Source: CAJBVG01 sp943371235
GTDB taxonomy: Bacteria; Bacteroidota; Bacteroidia; Sphingobacteriales; Sphingobacteriaceae
Reading direction: 5' to 3'
DNA: 44,518 bases
Assembly: GCA_943371235.1 (NCBI GenBank)
Contig: CALRTZ010000025.1
Coordinates: 1-44,518, forward strand
In this document: piece by piece, positions 8,715-17,114 of the stretch
Layout: every line of letters starts with the position of its first letter
Position numbering within the stretch: position 1 is the first letter of the stretch
Notes under the pieces: generated by a model
What the model was told of the DNA's origin: nothing
Database searches by the model: none
Seen by the model: only the letters and a program-made list of their open reading frames with translations
Position numbers and translations under genes: made by a program

Positions 8715-9323
8715 TTGAGTAAACTAACGAACATACTAAAAAGTGTTGCAGGTATTGTAAAGGGTTTTGCTCTTACTGCCAAACATTTATTTAGAACATC
8801 TAAAACCGTAAGAGAAAATATACAGTCGGATACCTACTTTACCGAAAGAACAGATAATACAAGCACCTTAAGATATCCACATATAAAATTACCCTTACCA
8901 GATAATTCGCGCAATCAATTACACGTAGAAATTGATGATTGTATTGTTTGCGATTTATGTGCTAAAATATGCCCGGTTGATTGCATCGAAATTGAAGCGA
9001 TAAAAGCAGTAGAAGATATTGGTAAAACTTCCGATGGTACTACCAAACGTTTGCATGCCGCACAGTTTGATATTGATATGGCTAAATGCATGTTCTGCGG
9101 ACTGTGTACCATTGTATGCCCAACAGAGTGTATCATCATGACAGATGAGTACGATGTTTCTTTAGATAATGTAGCGGCAATGAATTACCATTTCTCAACC
9201 ATGACTGCCGAAGAAGCATCACAAAATAAAATTAAACTAGCTGCATTTGAAGCAGAGAAAAAAGCAGCAAAAGAAGCAGCACTTAAAGCAACTCAAGAAA
9301 AAAAGGAGGAAGGAAATGTTTAA
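8715..9323 (+). CDS. nuoI: NADH-quinone oxidoreductase subunit I
   Basis: Ferredoxin-like complex I subunit carrying two [4Fe-4S] clusters (N6a/N6b) towards quinone. Both cysteine sets are complete: CIVCDLCAKICP and CMFCGLCTIVCP. No in-frame ATG exists before the cluster region, so the start must be non-ATG. The TTG at 8715 is one base past the nuoH stop and gives a 202-residue protein beginning MSKLTNILKSVAGIVKG; the TTG at 8703, inside nuoH, is the alternative. The C-terminal 35 residues are an Ala/Lys/Glu-rich helix whose codons contain the ribosome-binding site of nuoJ. It overlaps nuoJ by 8 bp. Confidence 0.95.
   Translation: MSKLTNILKSVAGIVKGFALTAKHLFRTSKTVRENIQSDTYFTERTDNTSTLRYPHIKLPLPDNSRNQLHVEIDDCIVCDLCAKICPVDCIEIEAIKAVEDIGKTSDGTTKRLHAAQFDIDMAKCMFCGLCTIVCPTECIIMTDEYDVSLDNVAAMNYHFSTMTAEEASQNKIKLAAFEAEKKAAKEAALKATQEKKEEGNV
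9303..9310 (+). promoter_or_regulatory. Strong Shine-Dalgarno of nuoJ
   Basis: AAGGAGGA 5 bp before the nuoJ ATG (9316), lying inside the end of nuoI. It decides the nuoJ start and is notable because Bacteroidota starts mostly lack such a site. Confidence 0.75.
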
Positions 9324-9834
9324 CCTTGCTCTTTATTTTTTCATTGCATTTGGTGTGTTTGCAGCATTATACGCAGTTAATGTAAAATCGATTGTGAAAG
9401 CTGTGTTTGCAATGTTTGGAGCCTTCTTCACAGTATCGGCCATGCTTATACTCGCACAAGCCGAGTTCTTAGCCATCGCACATTTAATGGTGTACATCGG
9501 TGGTATTATTGTACTTATGATTTTTGCCATTATGCTTTCTTCTAAAAGTATAATGGATGATAGCATTGAAGTTAGTAAAGAAACAACCGCCTTCAGATTT
9601 ACAAAACTAATTAGCGGCATTGCTTGTACCTTCTTATTTCTAATAATGGCTAACATCATTTTATCAGAAAAAGTAAATCCTGCTATACAAGGTGCAAAAA
9701 TTAATAATATTCAGAATTTTGGAATTGAACTTTTAAGCACTTATGCAATGCCATTAGAAATAATATCATTAGTGTTATTAGTTGCCTTAATGGCCGCTTC
9801 AATTATTAGCAGAAAGGAGAAATCCAATGCCTGA
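9316..9834 (+). CDS. nuoJ: NADH-quinone oxidoreductase subunit J
   Basis: Small complex I membrane subunit (ND6 type), five predicted helices, 172 residues. The frame is open from 9247, but that section is an out-of-frame reading of the nuoI Lys-rich tail. The ATG at 9316, behind a strong AAGGAGGA, gives MFNLALYFFIAFGVFAALYA. The third helix region VYIGGIIVLMIFAIML holds the conserved Tyr-x-Gly-Gly with the pi-bulge typical of ND6. It overlaps nuoI by 8 bp and nuoK by 8 bp, so translation is probably coupled. Confidence 0.95.
   Translation: MFNLALYFFIAFGVFAALYAVNVKSIVKAVFAMFGAFFTVSAMLILAQAEFLAIAHLMVYIGGIIVLMIFAIMLSSKSIMDDSIEVSKETTAFRFTKLISGIACTFLFLIMANIILSEKVNPAIQGAKINNIQNFGIELLSTYAMPLEIISLVLLVALMAASIISRKEKSNA
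9813..9819 (+). promoter_or_regulatory. Shine-Dalgarno of nuoK
   Basis: AAAGGAG, 7 bp before the nuoK ATG (9827), inside the end of nuoJ. Confidence 0.65.
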
Positions 9835-10138
9835 GATTCTTAATTCACAATTAATGCAATTGTTTTCCGCGGCGCTTTTTTGCATCGGCTTTTTTGCAGT
9901 ACTCACTAAAAAGAATTTAATTTTAGTATTAGTAGGAATAGAACTAATGGTAAATGCATCGCTCTTAAACTTAAGTGTGCTCGATAAAATGTTTAACAAG
10001 CTCGATGGACAAATGCTTGCATTATTTGCCATGGTGCTCTCTGCAGCCTCTATTGCCGTGGCTTTAGCAATTATCATAAAAGCCTATCAATATTTTAAAA
10101 ATATAGATCCCGATAAAATTAATCAGCTTAAAAATTAG
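9827..10138 (+). CDS. nuoK: NADH-quinone oxidoreductase subunit K
   Basis: Complex I membrane subunit (ND4L type), 103 residues, three helices. The pattern LFCIGFFAVLTKKNLILVLVGIELMVNASLLN includes the conserved Glu in helix 2 (GIELMVNA). A second acidic position seen in many NuoK helix-3 regions is not obvious here. Overlaps nuoJ by 8 bp, and its stop TAG shares its last G with the GTG start of nuoL. Confidence 0.96.
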   Translation: MPEILNSQLMQLFSAALFCIGFFAVLTKKNLILVLVGIELMVNASLLNLSVLDKMFNKLDGQMLALFAMVLSAASIAVALAIIIKAYQYFKNIDPDKINQLKN

Positions 10139-12171
10139 TGGAAAACTTACAAACAATATTCAATTTTGTAACCAACTCTAGCACGGGTTTGGCATTGTTT
10201 GTATATGTATTTCCATTGCTTTCTTTTTTTATGTTGATGGTAATAAAATCAACTAAACTTGCGCATAGCATTGCAATGGCTAGTTTACTATTTTGCTTTG
10301 TTGCATCATTAACGCTATTATACAGAACCTATACAAGCATTGGTTTTGCAGCTCAATTGCCATGGTTAGAAATCGGTAGCATACAGTTAAACCTTAGCAT
10401 AAGTGTCGATAAAATTGCGGCCTTAATGTTGAGTATGGTTTCTTTGATTACGTTCTTAGTAATGTGGTACTCTACAGAATACATGCGCGGCGAAAAAAGA
10501 TACAATTACTTTTTTGCGTACATCAGTTTATTTGCCTTTGCCATGTTTGGCTTAATACTAAGCAGGAACTTATTGTTTGCCTATATATTTTGGGAAATGG
10601 TTGGTTTTTGTTCTTACCTGCTCATTGGATTTTATACGCAAAAAAACAGCGCTATACTTGCTAATAAAAAAGCATTTATCATCAATAGAATTGGAGATTT
10701 AGGTTTTCTGGTTGGTATCATGATTTTGTTGTCGGTATTCAGAACCCTTGATTTAACTGCAATCTACACACATATACAAGAGCGAGCTTCTTTTATATCT
10801 TCGAGCGATGCCTTACTATTGCATTACGCAGGTTATGCATTTTTTATAGCAGTAATAGCAAAGTCGGCACAATTTCCTTTACATGTTTGGTTGCCCGATG
10901 CCATGGAAGGTCCTACACCTGTTTCTGCTTTAATACATGCAGCAACTATGGTAATTTCTGGTGTGTATTTACTTATTCGAATATTCTTTTTATTAGATGC
11001 CGAAGTATTAAATTTTATCGTGCTCATAGGTTCTTTCACTGCGTTTATGGGAGCATTTATTGCCGGTCGTCAATTTGATATTAAAAAAATATTAGCCTAT
11101 TCAACCATTTCTCAGTTGGGCTACATGGTAATGGCTATAGGGCTTTCGGCACCTATGGCTGCATTCTACCATTTATATACTCATGCGTTTTTTAAAGCAG
11201 CATTATTTTTAGGAGCTGGTAGTATTATACATTATTTGCATCATCAATTTAAATTAAAAAATATAAGCTTAGATGCACAAGACATTCGTAACATGGGCGG
11301 TTTAAGAAAAGAATTGCCTTTTACCTTTTACGTTTATACACTTGCATCTGCAGCATTAGTGGGAATTCCTTTCTTAAGCGGTTTCTTTTCTAAAGAAGCC
11401 ATCCTTACCGAAACTTGGGTTTGGGCAAACAATCATAGTACCATTTATTTAATTGTGCCTGTATTTGCTTTTGGTTCTGTACTCATGACCGCCTTTTACG
11501 TTTTCAGACATTATACCATGGTATTTTTTGGTAAGTCGACTATTGAGTATTTACGAACTAAAGAAAGTATCGTTTTCATAATACCATTTGTAATTCTAGG
11601 CATTGCATGTATTTACATGTATCCATTGTATACACCAGCTATTCATTTTGCCTTGCTGCCTTACCTAACGGTAGCGCTTATATCTATTGGCTTTGCGGCT
11701 GCTTATTTAATTTGTTATCGAAGAATCATCAAACCATTTTCCGAAAATAATTTGATTTACAAATTGAGTTATAATGCTTTTTACCTTGATACTATTTATC
11801 AATTTTTATTTACAAAACCTGCACATTTTTTATTAAACAAATTACAACCTGTAGATTTCAAATTTGATAATGACCTAGTGCATGGAATGGGAAATGTAGT
11901 TATCCATTTCTCACATTTTATTGCTTGGGTTGATAAAAATATTTTTGATGCGGTAGTGAATTTTATTGGCACACTTGGTTTGCAACTGTCGTATTTTTCG
12001 GCATGGGTCGATAAAAATATAATTGATGGATTTGTATTATTAATTGCAAAATTATCATGTAGGGCAGGAGATTTTATTAGGGCATTTCAAACTGGTAAAG
12101 TGCAATCATACTTTGCATTATCGGCAGTTTTATTAATTGTATTTATTTGGTTTTTTATGAAAGGAATTTAA
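10138..12171 (+). CDS. nuoL: NADH-quinone oxidoreductase subunit L
   Basis: Distal antiporter-like proton-pumping subunit (ND5 type). The start is a GTG at 10138 that overlaps the nuoK stop (TAGTG). 677 residues, somewhat longer than the roughly 610-650 usual for bacteria. Core motifs are present: WEMVGFCSYLLIGFY, HVWLPDAMEGPTPVSALIHAATMV with the conserved Lys/His region, and ILAYSTISQLGYMV. The C-terminal part contains an internal repeat: AWVDKNIFD at residue 596 and AWVDKNIID at residue 622, a 26-residue spacing. This lies where the long lateral helix and final transmembrane helix are expected. nuoM follows 2 bp after the stop. Confidence 0.96.
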   Translation: MENLQTIFNFVTNSSTGLALFVYVFPLLSFFMLMVIKSTKLAHSIAMASLLFCFVASLTLLYRTYTSIGFAAQLPWLEIGSIQLNLSISVDKIAALMLSMVSLITFLVMWYSTEYMRGEKRYNYFFAYISLFAFAMFGLILSRNLLFAYIFWEMVGFCSYLLIGFYTQKNSAILANKKAFIINRIGDLGFLVGIMILLSVFRTLDLTAIYTHIQERASFISSSDALLLHYAGYAFFIAVIAKSAQFPLHVWLPDAMEGPTPVSALIHAATMVISGVYLLIRIFFLLDAEVLNFIVLIGSFTAFMGAFIAGRQFDIKKILAYSTISQLGYMVMAIGLSAPMAAFYHLYTHAFFKAALFLGAGSIIHYLHHQFKLKNISLDAQDIRNMGGLRKELPFTFYVYTLASAALVGIPFLSGFFSKEAILTETWVWANNHSTIYLIVPVFAFGSVLMTAFYVFRHYTMVFFGKSTIEYLRTKESIVFIIPFVILGIACIYMYPLYTPAIHFALLPYLTVALISIGFAAAYLICYRRIIKPFSENNLIYKLSYNAFYLDTIYQFLFTKPAHFLLNKLQPVDFKFDNDLVHGMGNVVIHFSHFIAWVDKNIFDAVVNFIGTLGLQLSYFSAWVDKNIIDGFVLLIAKLSCRAGDFIRAFQTGKVQSYFALSAVLLIVFIWFFMKGI

Positions 12172-12173
12172 TT

Positions 12174-13781
12174 ATGCATCTATTATCACTTATTATATTT
12201 ATCCCTTTGGTAGGGATTTTATTGATAGGCTTAATCCCTAGCAAATACCAAAAATCGTATAAGCTAATTAGTGCGGCAATTGCCTTGCTTCAATTGGTAT
12301 TAGCCTTGTATGCATATTCATCCTTAGAAAAGAATGCCATGTTCCAATTTGTAGAGAAATACGATTGGATAAAATTAAACTTAGGCAATTTAGGAAATCT
12401 GCAAATAGAATATTTTGTAGGAATGGATGGAATTTCTGCTGGTTTAATATTATTAAGCAGCATAGTACTATTTATTGCGAGTATTTCTTCTTTTGAAATT
12501 ACTGCAAATTTAAAAGGTTACCATCTATTGTTTAATCTTTTAAACTTAGCCATTATGGGAGTATTCCTCTCTTTAGATTTCTTTTTGTTTTATGTGTTCT
12601 ATGAATTAATGCTATTACCATTGTATTTCTTAATAGGCATGTGGGGCGGAGTAAACAGAGAGTATGCTTCTATAAAATTTTTCTTATATACTTTATTTGG
12701 TTCGGTGTTTATGTTATTGGTGATGGTAGGTTTATACTTTTCTGTTACCGACCCAGAAACCGGTGCGCATACATTTAACATGTTGCACATGATGGATCCG
12801 AAAAATTTCCAATTAGATGGATTTTTCAGTCCGGCTGCAGGTAATGTAGTTTTCGGAATTTCCGCAAGGTTCATCGCATTTATTGTCTTGTTTATTGGCT
12901 TCGCCATTAAAGTACCCATGGTGCCATTCCATACATGGTTACCAGACGCACACGTGGAAGCACCCACACCCATATCCATTATATTGGCGGGTGTATTGTT
13001 AAAAGTAGGAGCATACGGTATAATTAGAATTTGTTACGGTATATTTCCTGATGCTGCAATTCATTATTCTTATTACGTAGCATTAATGGGAATGATTTCT
13101 ATTATCTACGGAGCTTTAAATGCTTTAAGTGCAAAAGATTTAAAACGATTAATTGCCTACTCATCTATCTCTCACATGGGCTTTGTATTAATTGGAGTTG
13201 CCTCTTTAACTTCCGAAGGATTAAATGGTGCGCTTTACCAATTATTCTCACATGGAATATTATCGGCGATGTTATTCTTTTTAGTAGGAGTGTTGTACAC
13301 TAGAGTCCATGATCGTGAGCTTGCAAATTTCAGAGGACTTTCTATACAAATGCCACGTTATACTGTATTTGTAGTAATTGCATTCTTTGCTTCCTTAGGT
13401 TTACCAGGCATGTCGGGTTTTATTGGCGAAGCCTTTAGTTTGTTCGGTGCATTTTTATCAGAGTCGAGCAATGGCTTAGTTCCCCGATGGATGGCGATTG
13501 TTTCTACGCTTGGTATTTTATTAGGAGCGGGATATTTTTTATGGGCATTGCAACGCATGTTTTTCGGACAAAAAAGTTTTAAACTGGCAAGTTGGGAAAC
13601 GGACTTAACAGATTTAACCTTTAGAGAATACGTAGTATTAATACCTTTAGCATTGATCACCATTTTCTTAGGCGTATTACCATCGTATTTATTTGATTGG
13701 AGTAATGCAAGTGTAAATGTGTTAATTAATGATACCATGCTTAATGGATATTTGTACTTGCATGAATATTTTAAATTCTAA
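12174..13781 (+). CDS. nuoM: NADH-quinone oxidoreductase subunit M
   Basis: Antiporter-like pumping subunit (ND4 type), 535 residues. The frame is open from 12147 inside nuoL, but the ATG at 12174, 2 bp after the nuoL stop, begins the first helix properly (MHLLSLIIFIPLVGILLIG). Motifs: FYELMLLPLYFLIGMWGG with the conserved Glu, PFHTWLPDAHVEAPTPIS, and KDLKRLIAYSSISHMGFVL. About 14 membrane helices. It ends 3 bp before nuoN. Confidence 0.96.
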   Translation: MHLLSLIIFIPLVGILLIGLIPSKYQKSYKLISAAIALLQLVLALYAYSSLEKNAMFQFVEKYDWIKLNLGNLGNLQIEYFVGMDGISAGLILLSSIVLFIASISSFEITANLKGYHLLFNLLNLAIMGVFLSLDFFLFYVFYELMLLPLYFLIGMWGGVNREYASIKFFLYTLFGSVFMLLVMVGLYFSVTDPETGAHTFNMLHMMDPKNFQLDGFFSPAAGNVVFGISARFIAFIVLFIGFAIKVPMVPFHTWLPDAHVEAPTPISIILAGVLLKVGAYGIIRICYGIFPDAAIHYSYYVALMGMISIIYGALNALSAKDLKRLIAYSSISHMGFVLIGVASLTSEGLNGALYQLFSHGILSAMLFFLVGVLYTRVHDRELANFRGLSIQMPRYTVFVVIAFFASLGLPGMSGFIGEAFSLFGAFLSESSNGLVPRWMAIVSTLGILLGAGYFLWALQRMFFGQKSFKLASWETDLTDLTFREYVVLIPLALITIFLGVLPSYLFDWSNASVNVLINDTMLNGYLYLHEYFKF

Positions 13782-13784
13782 AAA

Positions 13785-15260
13785 ATGAATACAAGTATCG
13801 CACTTCAATCTATACAATCATCCATTGCTCATTTCGCTAACGAATGGGTATTGATAGGTACATTTTTTGTTGCGCTATTATTTGATTTATTTGTAAAACG
13901 TAAAGAGGGCTTAGTTTATATCACCTTCGCCGGTATTTTATTTTCTACATTTATATTAGCACAACAATTTTTATCTATTACTGAGCCTTTAAGTTTATTC
14001 AATAATTTTTATCAACTATCTAAAACAACACTCAGCTTTAAACTTATTATTAGCATTTCTGCCATTGTTGTGTTGCTACCTTTTGTTTTTAAAAGTTTTA
14101 AGTTTAAAAATGTAGAGTTCATTTATCTTTTTCCATTATTAATTTTGAGTGCAAATTTACTTAGCATGTCTAGTCATTTGCTAAGTATATTAATAGGCAT
14201 AGAGTTTTTATCCATACTATCGTATTTATATATTGCCTTCGAAATAAATTCTAAAAACAATGCGGAATCTTCTACCAAGTATGTAGTATATGGAGCCTTT
14301 TCATCGGCAATTATGCTGTATGGTATTTCTTGGTTATATGCATTAAGTGGAAGCATGTATTTAGACGCTAATTTTTTAGCAGAGCTTTCAAAAGCGAATA
14401 CTTCTACAGTAGCCATGGCTATTTTAATTTTTAGCGCCGGATTTTTATTCAAAATTTCTGCCGCACCTTTTCATTATTACAGTCCGGATGTGTACGAAGG
14501 CAGCAGCCCTAGTACCTTAGCATTTATTAGTACCATTCCAAAAATAGCAGGCTTTGCGGTGCTATTTGCTTTTGTAAGTAGGTTTCATTTTAATTTCCAA
14601 GGAACTGTTTTAGTATGGCCACATTTTCCATGGGAAAAGGTATTGTCTATCATCGCCATTGCCACCATGTTTATTGGTAATTTATCGGCCATCTCTCAAC
14701 GAAATTTAAAAAGAATTTTCGCTTACTCAAGTATCTCGCACACAGGTTTTATTTTGATGGGATTAATTGTATACAGCCATACTGGTTTAGATGCCTTGGT
14801 TTATTATTTGGTGATTTATACCATCAGTAATTTTGCTCTATTTTTTATTTTACAACTTTGGGAAAGCAAGTACGGAATTGTAGAATTGAAACAATTAGTA
14901 GGATTAGGTAGAAAAGAAAAAGTTAGCGCAAGTTTAATGGTATTGTTATTAGCGTCATTTACTGGCTTGCCACCTTTAGCTGGATTTTTAGCAAAGTTTT
15001 TTATTTTTAGTTCGGTGTTCGAACAATATCAACTTTCTTATGAGCCTTGGTTATTATATGTGTTAATTGCAGGGGTATTAAATACGGTGATTGCCTTGTT
15101 TTATTATTTCAACATTGCACGTTATTTGTTCTTAAAATCAGGCGACTTTATTTCGCCAACAATTTCTCTAATTAAGAATGAAAAAGTCCTTTTGCTACTC
15201 ATCTCATTGCTTTCTATTAGTTTGCTTTACTTGGGTTTAAACCCCTTTTCCGTTAATTAA
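13785..15260 (+). CDS. nuoN: NADH-quinone oxidoreductase subunit N
   Basis: Third antiporter-like subunit (ND2 type), 491 residues, about 14 helices. Recognisable by IGIEFLSILSYLYIAF (helix 5 Glu), APFHYYSPDVYEGSSPSTLAF and RNLKRIFAYSSISHTGFILMG. Last gene of the complex I run; a short T-rich hairpin follows at 15269-15286, and the next gene has its own promoter. Confidence 0.96.
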   Translation: MNTSIALQSIQSSIAHFANEWVLIGTFFVALLFDLFVKRKEGLVYITFAGILFSTFILAQQFLSITEPLSLFNNFYQLSKTTLSFKLIISISAIVVLLPFVFKSFKFKNVEFIYLFPLLILSANLLSMSSHLLSILIGIEFLSILSYLYIAFEINSKNNAESSTKYVVYGAFSSAIMLYGISWLYALSGSMYLDANFLAELSKANTSTVAMAILIFSAGFLFKISAAPFHYYSPDVYEGSSPSTLAFISTIPKIAGFAVLFAFVSRFHFNFQGTVLVWPHFPWEKVLSIIAIATMFIGNLSAISQRNLKRIFAYSSISHTGFILMGLIVYSHTGLDALVYYLVIYTISNFALFFILQLWESKYGIVELKQLVGLGRKEKVSASLMVLLLASFTGLPPLAGFLAKFFIFSSVFEQYQLSYEPWLLYVLIAGVLNTVIALFYYFNIARYLFLKSGDFISPTISLIKNEKVLLLLISLLSISLLYLGLNPFSVN

Positions 15261-15268
15261 TTTTAATC

Positions 15269-15286
15269 AGACAACTGTCTTTTTTA
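15269..15286 (+). terminator. Short intrinsic terminator after nuoN
   Basis: AGAC (15269-15272) and GTCT (15277-15280) enclose a 4-nt loop and run into a T tract. The stem is only 4-5 bp, so it may be leaky. Confidence 0.45.
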
Positions 15287-15287
15287 T

Positions 15288-15319
15288 TTTGACAAATGTA
15301 ATATTGTAATTATATTTGT
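15288..15319 (+). promoter_or_regulatory. Promoter with overlapping operator of the Xre-RES toxin-antitoxin operon
   Basis: A -33 TTTG (15288-15291), a 19-bp spacer and a perfect -7 TATATTTG (15311-15318) form a textbook Bacteroidota promoter. Inside it lies an inverted repeat: ACAAATGTAAT (15292-15302) and ATTATATTTGT (15309-15319), 10 of 11 positions complementary, 6-bp spacer. One half-site touches the -33 box and the other covers the -7 box. This is where a self-repressing antitoxin would bind; that role is inferred. The ATG of the antitoxin is only 3 bp past the -7 box, so the mRNA may be leaderless. Confidence 0.75.
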
Positions 15320-15321
15320 GT

Positions 15322-15756
15322 ATGGAAAATGATGCATCAAAAATATTGGAACCAGAAGTAAGTTATGCCTCCACACAATCGAATAGTGTATTCAGCATTT
15401 TAGAATTCATAAAAAAAGGTATTAAATACAATCAATTTCTAAAATATAATCAACAAACTCCTTTTTCAATTTCAGATTGGTCGGAGTTTTTACATCTCTC
15501 GGAGCGTACACTGCACAGGTATCAAAAAGATAAAAAAACTTTTGATGCATCGCAAACAGAAAAAATTATGGAAATTATATTAGTGTATAAAAAGGGCAAA
15601 GAAGTATTCGGTAATAATAAAAATTTTGATAATTGGTTAATTCAAAAAAACATTGCCTTAGCAAATAAAATGCCTAAAGAATTTTTAACTAGTTCTACTG
15701 GTTTAAAATTATTAATGGAAGAATTACATAAAATAGAGCACGGTATTCTTGCATGA
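15322..15756 (+). CDS. Xre/MbcA/ParS-type antitoxin
   Basis: 144 residues from the ATG at 15322; the TTG at 15316 falls within the -7 promoter box and is rejected. The middle (about 50-90, FSISDWSEFLHLSERTLHRYQKDK) is the Xre-like helix-turn-helix of this antitoxin family. The C-terminal part (FGNNKNFDNWLIQKNIALANKMPKEFLTSSTGLKLLMEELHKIEHGILA) is the toxin-binding DUF2384 domain, which carries the typical 'F.....W...N..L....P...L.T..G.......L..I..G' pattern. Its stop overlaps the RES start by 4 bp (ATGA), which couples the two. It probably represses its own promoter through the inverted repeat just upstream. Confidence 0.9.
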   Translation: MENDASKILEPEVSYASTQSNSVFSILEFIKKGIKYNQFLKYNQQTPFSISDWSEFLHLSERTLHRYQKDKKTFDASQTEKIMEIILVYKKGKEVFGNNKNFDNWLIQKNIALANKMPKEFLTSSTGLKLLMEELHKIEHGILA

Positions 15757-16217
15757 TACTCTATCGATTAGCAAAAGAAGCCTTTGCAAAAGACTTAAGT
15801 GGGAACGGGGCGAAGTTATATGGTGGCAGGTGGAATTCTAAAGGTGTTGCTTTAATTTATACTAGTGAAAATAGAGCCTTGTGTACTGCAGAAATTGCAG
15901 TGCATACGCCATTGGGCATTGTACCAACTAATTATTGTTTAATTAGTATTGAAGTGCCTGATAAGCTAAAAATAGTAGAGCTTGATGTTTCTCAATTAAA
16001 AAATACAGCTTGGAAAAGTCATCCACCTAATCAAATTACTCAAAAAATTGGCGACGATTTCGCAAGAAACAATAAATACTTAGTATTAAAAGTGCCTTCG
16101 GTTATAGTGCAAGGGGAGTATAATTATTTAATTAACCCAATGCACCCATTGGCAAGTAAAATCAGTATCAAAACCATTGAACCCTTTACTTTCGATGATA
16201 GAATGTTTAGTCGTTAG
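15753..16217 (+). CDS. RES-domain toxin (NAD+-degrading family)
   Basis: 154 residues, a complete RES domain. Characterised RES toxins such as MbcT and ParT attack NAD+ or use it to modify targets. Expected conserved positions are visible: Arg26 in GGRWNSKG, Tyr36 in IYTSEN, Glu47 in TAEIAVH, and Ser116 with the downstream Asn residues in VPSVIVQGEYNYLINPMHP. All are intact, so the toxin looks active. The substrate and mode of action are inferred from the family. The last codons and the TAG stop lie inside the left arm of a 17-bp inverted repeat shared with the converging yebC gene. Confidence 0.92.
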   Translation: MILYRLAKEAFAKDLSGNGAKLYGGRWNSKGVALIYTSENRALCTAEIAVHTPLGIVPTNYCLISIEVPDKLKIVELDVSQLKNTAWKSHPPNQITQKIGDDFARNNKYLVLKVPSVIVQGEYNYLINPMHPLASKISIKTIEPFTFDDRMFSR

Positions 16218-16284
16218 TCTTTAGAAATTAGTCTTCGTACAAGTTTCCTCTGTCTAATGACTAAAGACTAAAGACTAACGACTA
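16208..16284. repeat. Heptamer palindrome (AGTCTTT class), locus 2; probable bidirectional terminator
   Basis: Left arm 16208-16224 and right arm 16268-16284 are perfectly complementary over 17 bp. Both are built of 7-bp units (AGTCGTT, AGTCTTT; ACTAAAG, ACTAACG). The RES TAG (16215-16217) lies in the left arm and the yebC stop (16282-16284) in the right arm, so the element spans the whole convergent junction. Related units recur at 28636-28740. Confidence 0.85.
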
Positions 16285-16998
16285 TAGAACAACTTCCATA
16301 TTATGGTATACCATGTTCACATCGTCATCCTCTTCCATTTTATCAATTAGTTTTTGGATTTCAGCTTCTTGCTCGGCGTTTACTTTCATATAGGTTAATG
16401 GGAAGCGTTCGAAACCAGAGCTAATAATGTGTGCGCCTTTTTCTTCTAATGCCTTTTGCATATTACCGAAATCTTCGAATGCAGTGGTTATCAGTATTTC
16501 GTTTTCATCTTGTTCTACTTCTTCTGCACCAAAATCAATAAGTTCTAGTTCTAATTCTTCTACAACCATTCCTTCCGCATTAATTCTGAAAACAGCTTTT
16601 CTTTCGAAAACGAAGTTTAGCATTCCGGTAGTTCCTAAACTACCACCAGATTTTGTAAAATATGAACGAACACTTGCAACCGTTCGGTTTAAATTATCAG
16701 TAGAGGTTTCTACCAATATAGCTACTCCATGGGGAGCGTAGCCTTCGTATATTACTTCTTCGTATGAGCTGGTATCTTTATCGGCAGCTCTTTTTATGGC
16801 TGCATCTATACGATCTTTCGGCATGTTTATGCCTTTCGCATTTTGAATAACTACTCTCAGTTTAGAGTTGGTATCGGGATTTGGTCCGCCAGTTTTAACG
16901 GACATTACAATGTCTTTACCAATACGAGTGAATGCTTTCGCCATTGCACCCCATCTTTTCATTTTCGATTGCTTTCGAGCTTCAAATGCGCGACCCAT
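16282..16998 (-). CDS. YebC/PmpR-family protein
   Basis: 238 residues, full length, starting MGRAFEARKQSKMKRWGAMA, a Bacteroidota form of the family's N-terminus. The block KAFTRIGKDIVMSVKTGGPNPDTNSKLRVVIQNAK is the expected helical domain 1. GYAPHGVAILVE and the C-terminal FERFPLTYMKVNAEQEAEI match domains 2-3. The family includes transcription regulators (PmpR) and factors that relieve ribosome stalling at proline runs; which applies here cannot be told. Transcribed against the toxin gene, with the stop inside a shared palindrome. A -7 box (17021-17028) lies 22 bp upstream. Confidence 0.93.
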   Translation of the reverse strand: MGRAFEARKQSKMKRWGAMAKAFTRIGKDIVMSVKTGGPNPDTNSKLRVVIQNAKGINMPKDRIDAAIKRAADKDTSSYEEVIYEGYAPHGVAILVETSTDNLNRTVASVRSYFTKSGGSLGTTGMLNFVFERKAVFRINAEGMVVEELELELIDFGAEEVEQDENEILITTAFEDFGNMQKALEEKGAHIISSGFERFPLTYMKVNAEQEAEIQKLIDKMEEDDDVNMVYHNMEVVL

Positions 16999-17020
16999 AA
17001 GAATAGTTATTTGTGTGCGG

Positions 17021-17028
17021 CAAATATA
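17021..17028 (-). promoter_or_regulatory. Predicted -7 box of yebC
   Basis: On the minus strand this reads TATATTTG (consensus TAnnTTTG), 22 bp before the ATG. No TTG is seen at -33 spacing. Confidence 0.5.
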
Positions 17029-17035
17029 AAATAAA

Positions 17036-17080
17036 ATACGCAGAGTTTAATATAATTGAAGTATATAAAACTCTGCGTAT
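17036..17080 (-). terminator. Hairpin after the BNR-protein operon
   Basis: A 13-bp perfect inverted repeat (17036-17048 with 17068-17080, core ACGCAGAGTTT / AAACTCTGCGT) with a 19-nt loop. It lies 35 bp downstream of the minus-strand stop at 17115. A smaller hairpin GAGCC / GGCTC (17094-17108) sits between. The arm is AT-rich beyond the stem on the minus strand, consistent with termination. Confidence 0.6.
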
Positions 17081-17114
17081 GGCATTTAAAATTGAGCCAA
17101 ATAGGCTCTACTAA

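Noticed and set aside
15316..15321. TTG start for the antitoxin
   Set aside because: It lies in the -7 promoter box; the ATG at 15322 is the first transcribed start.
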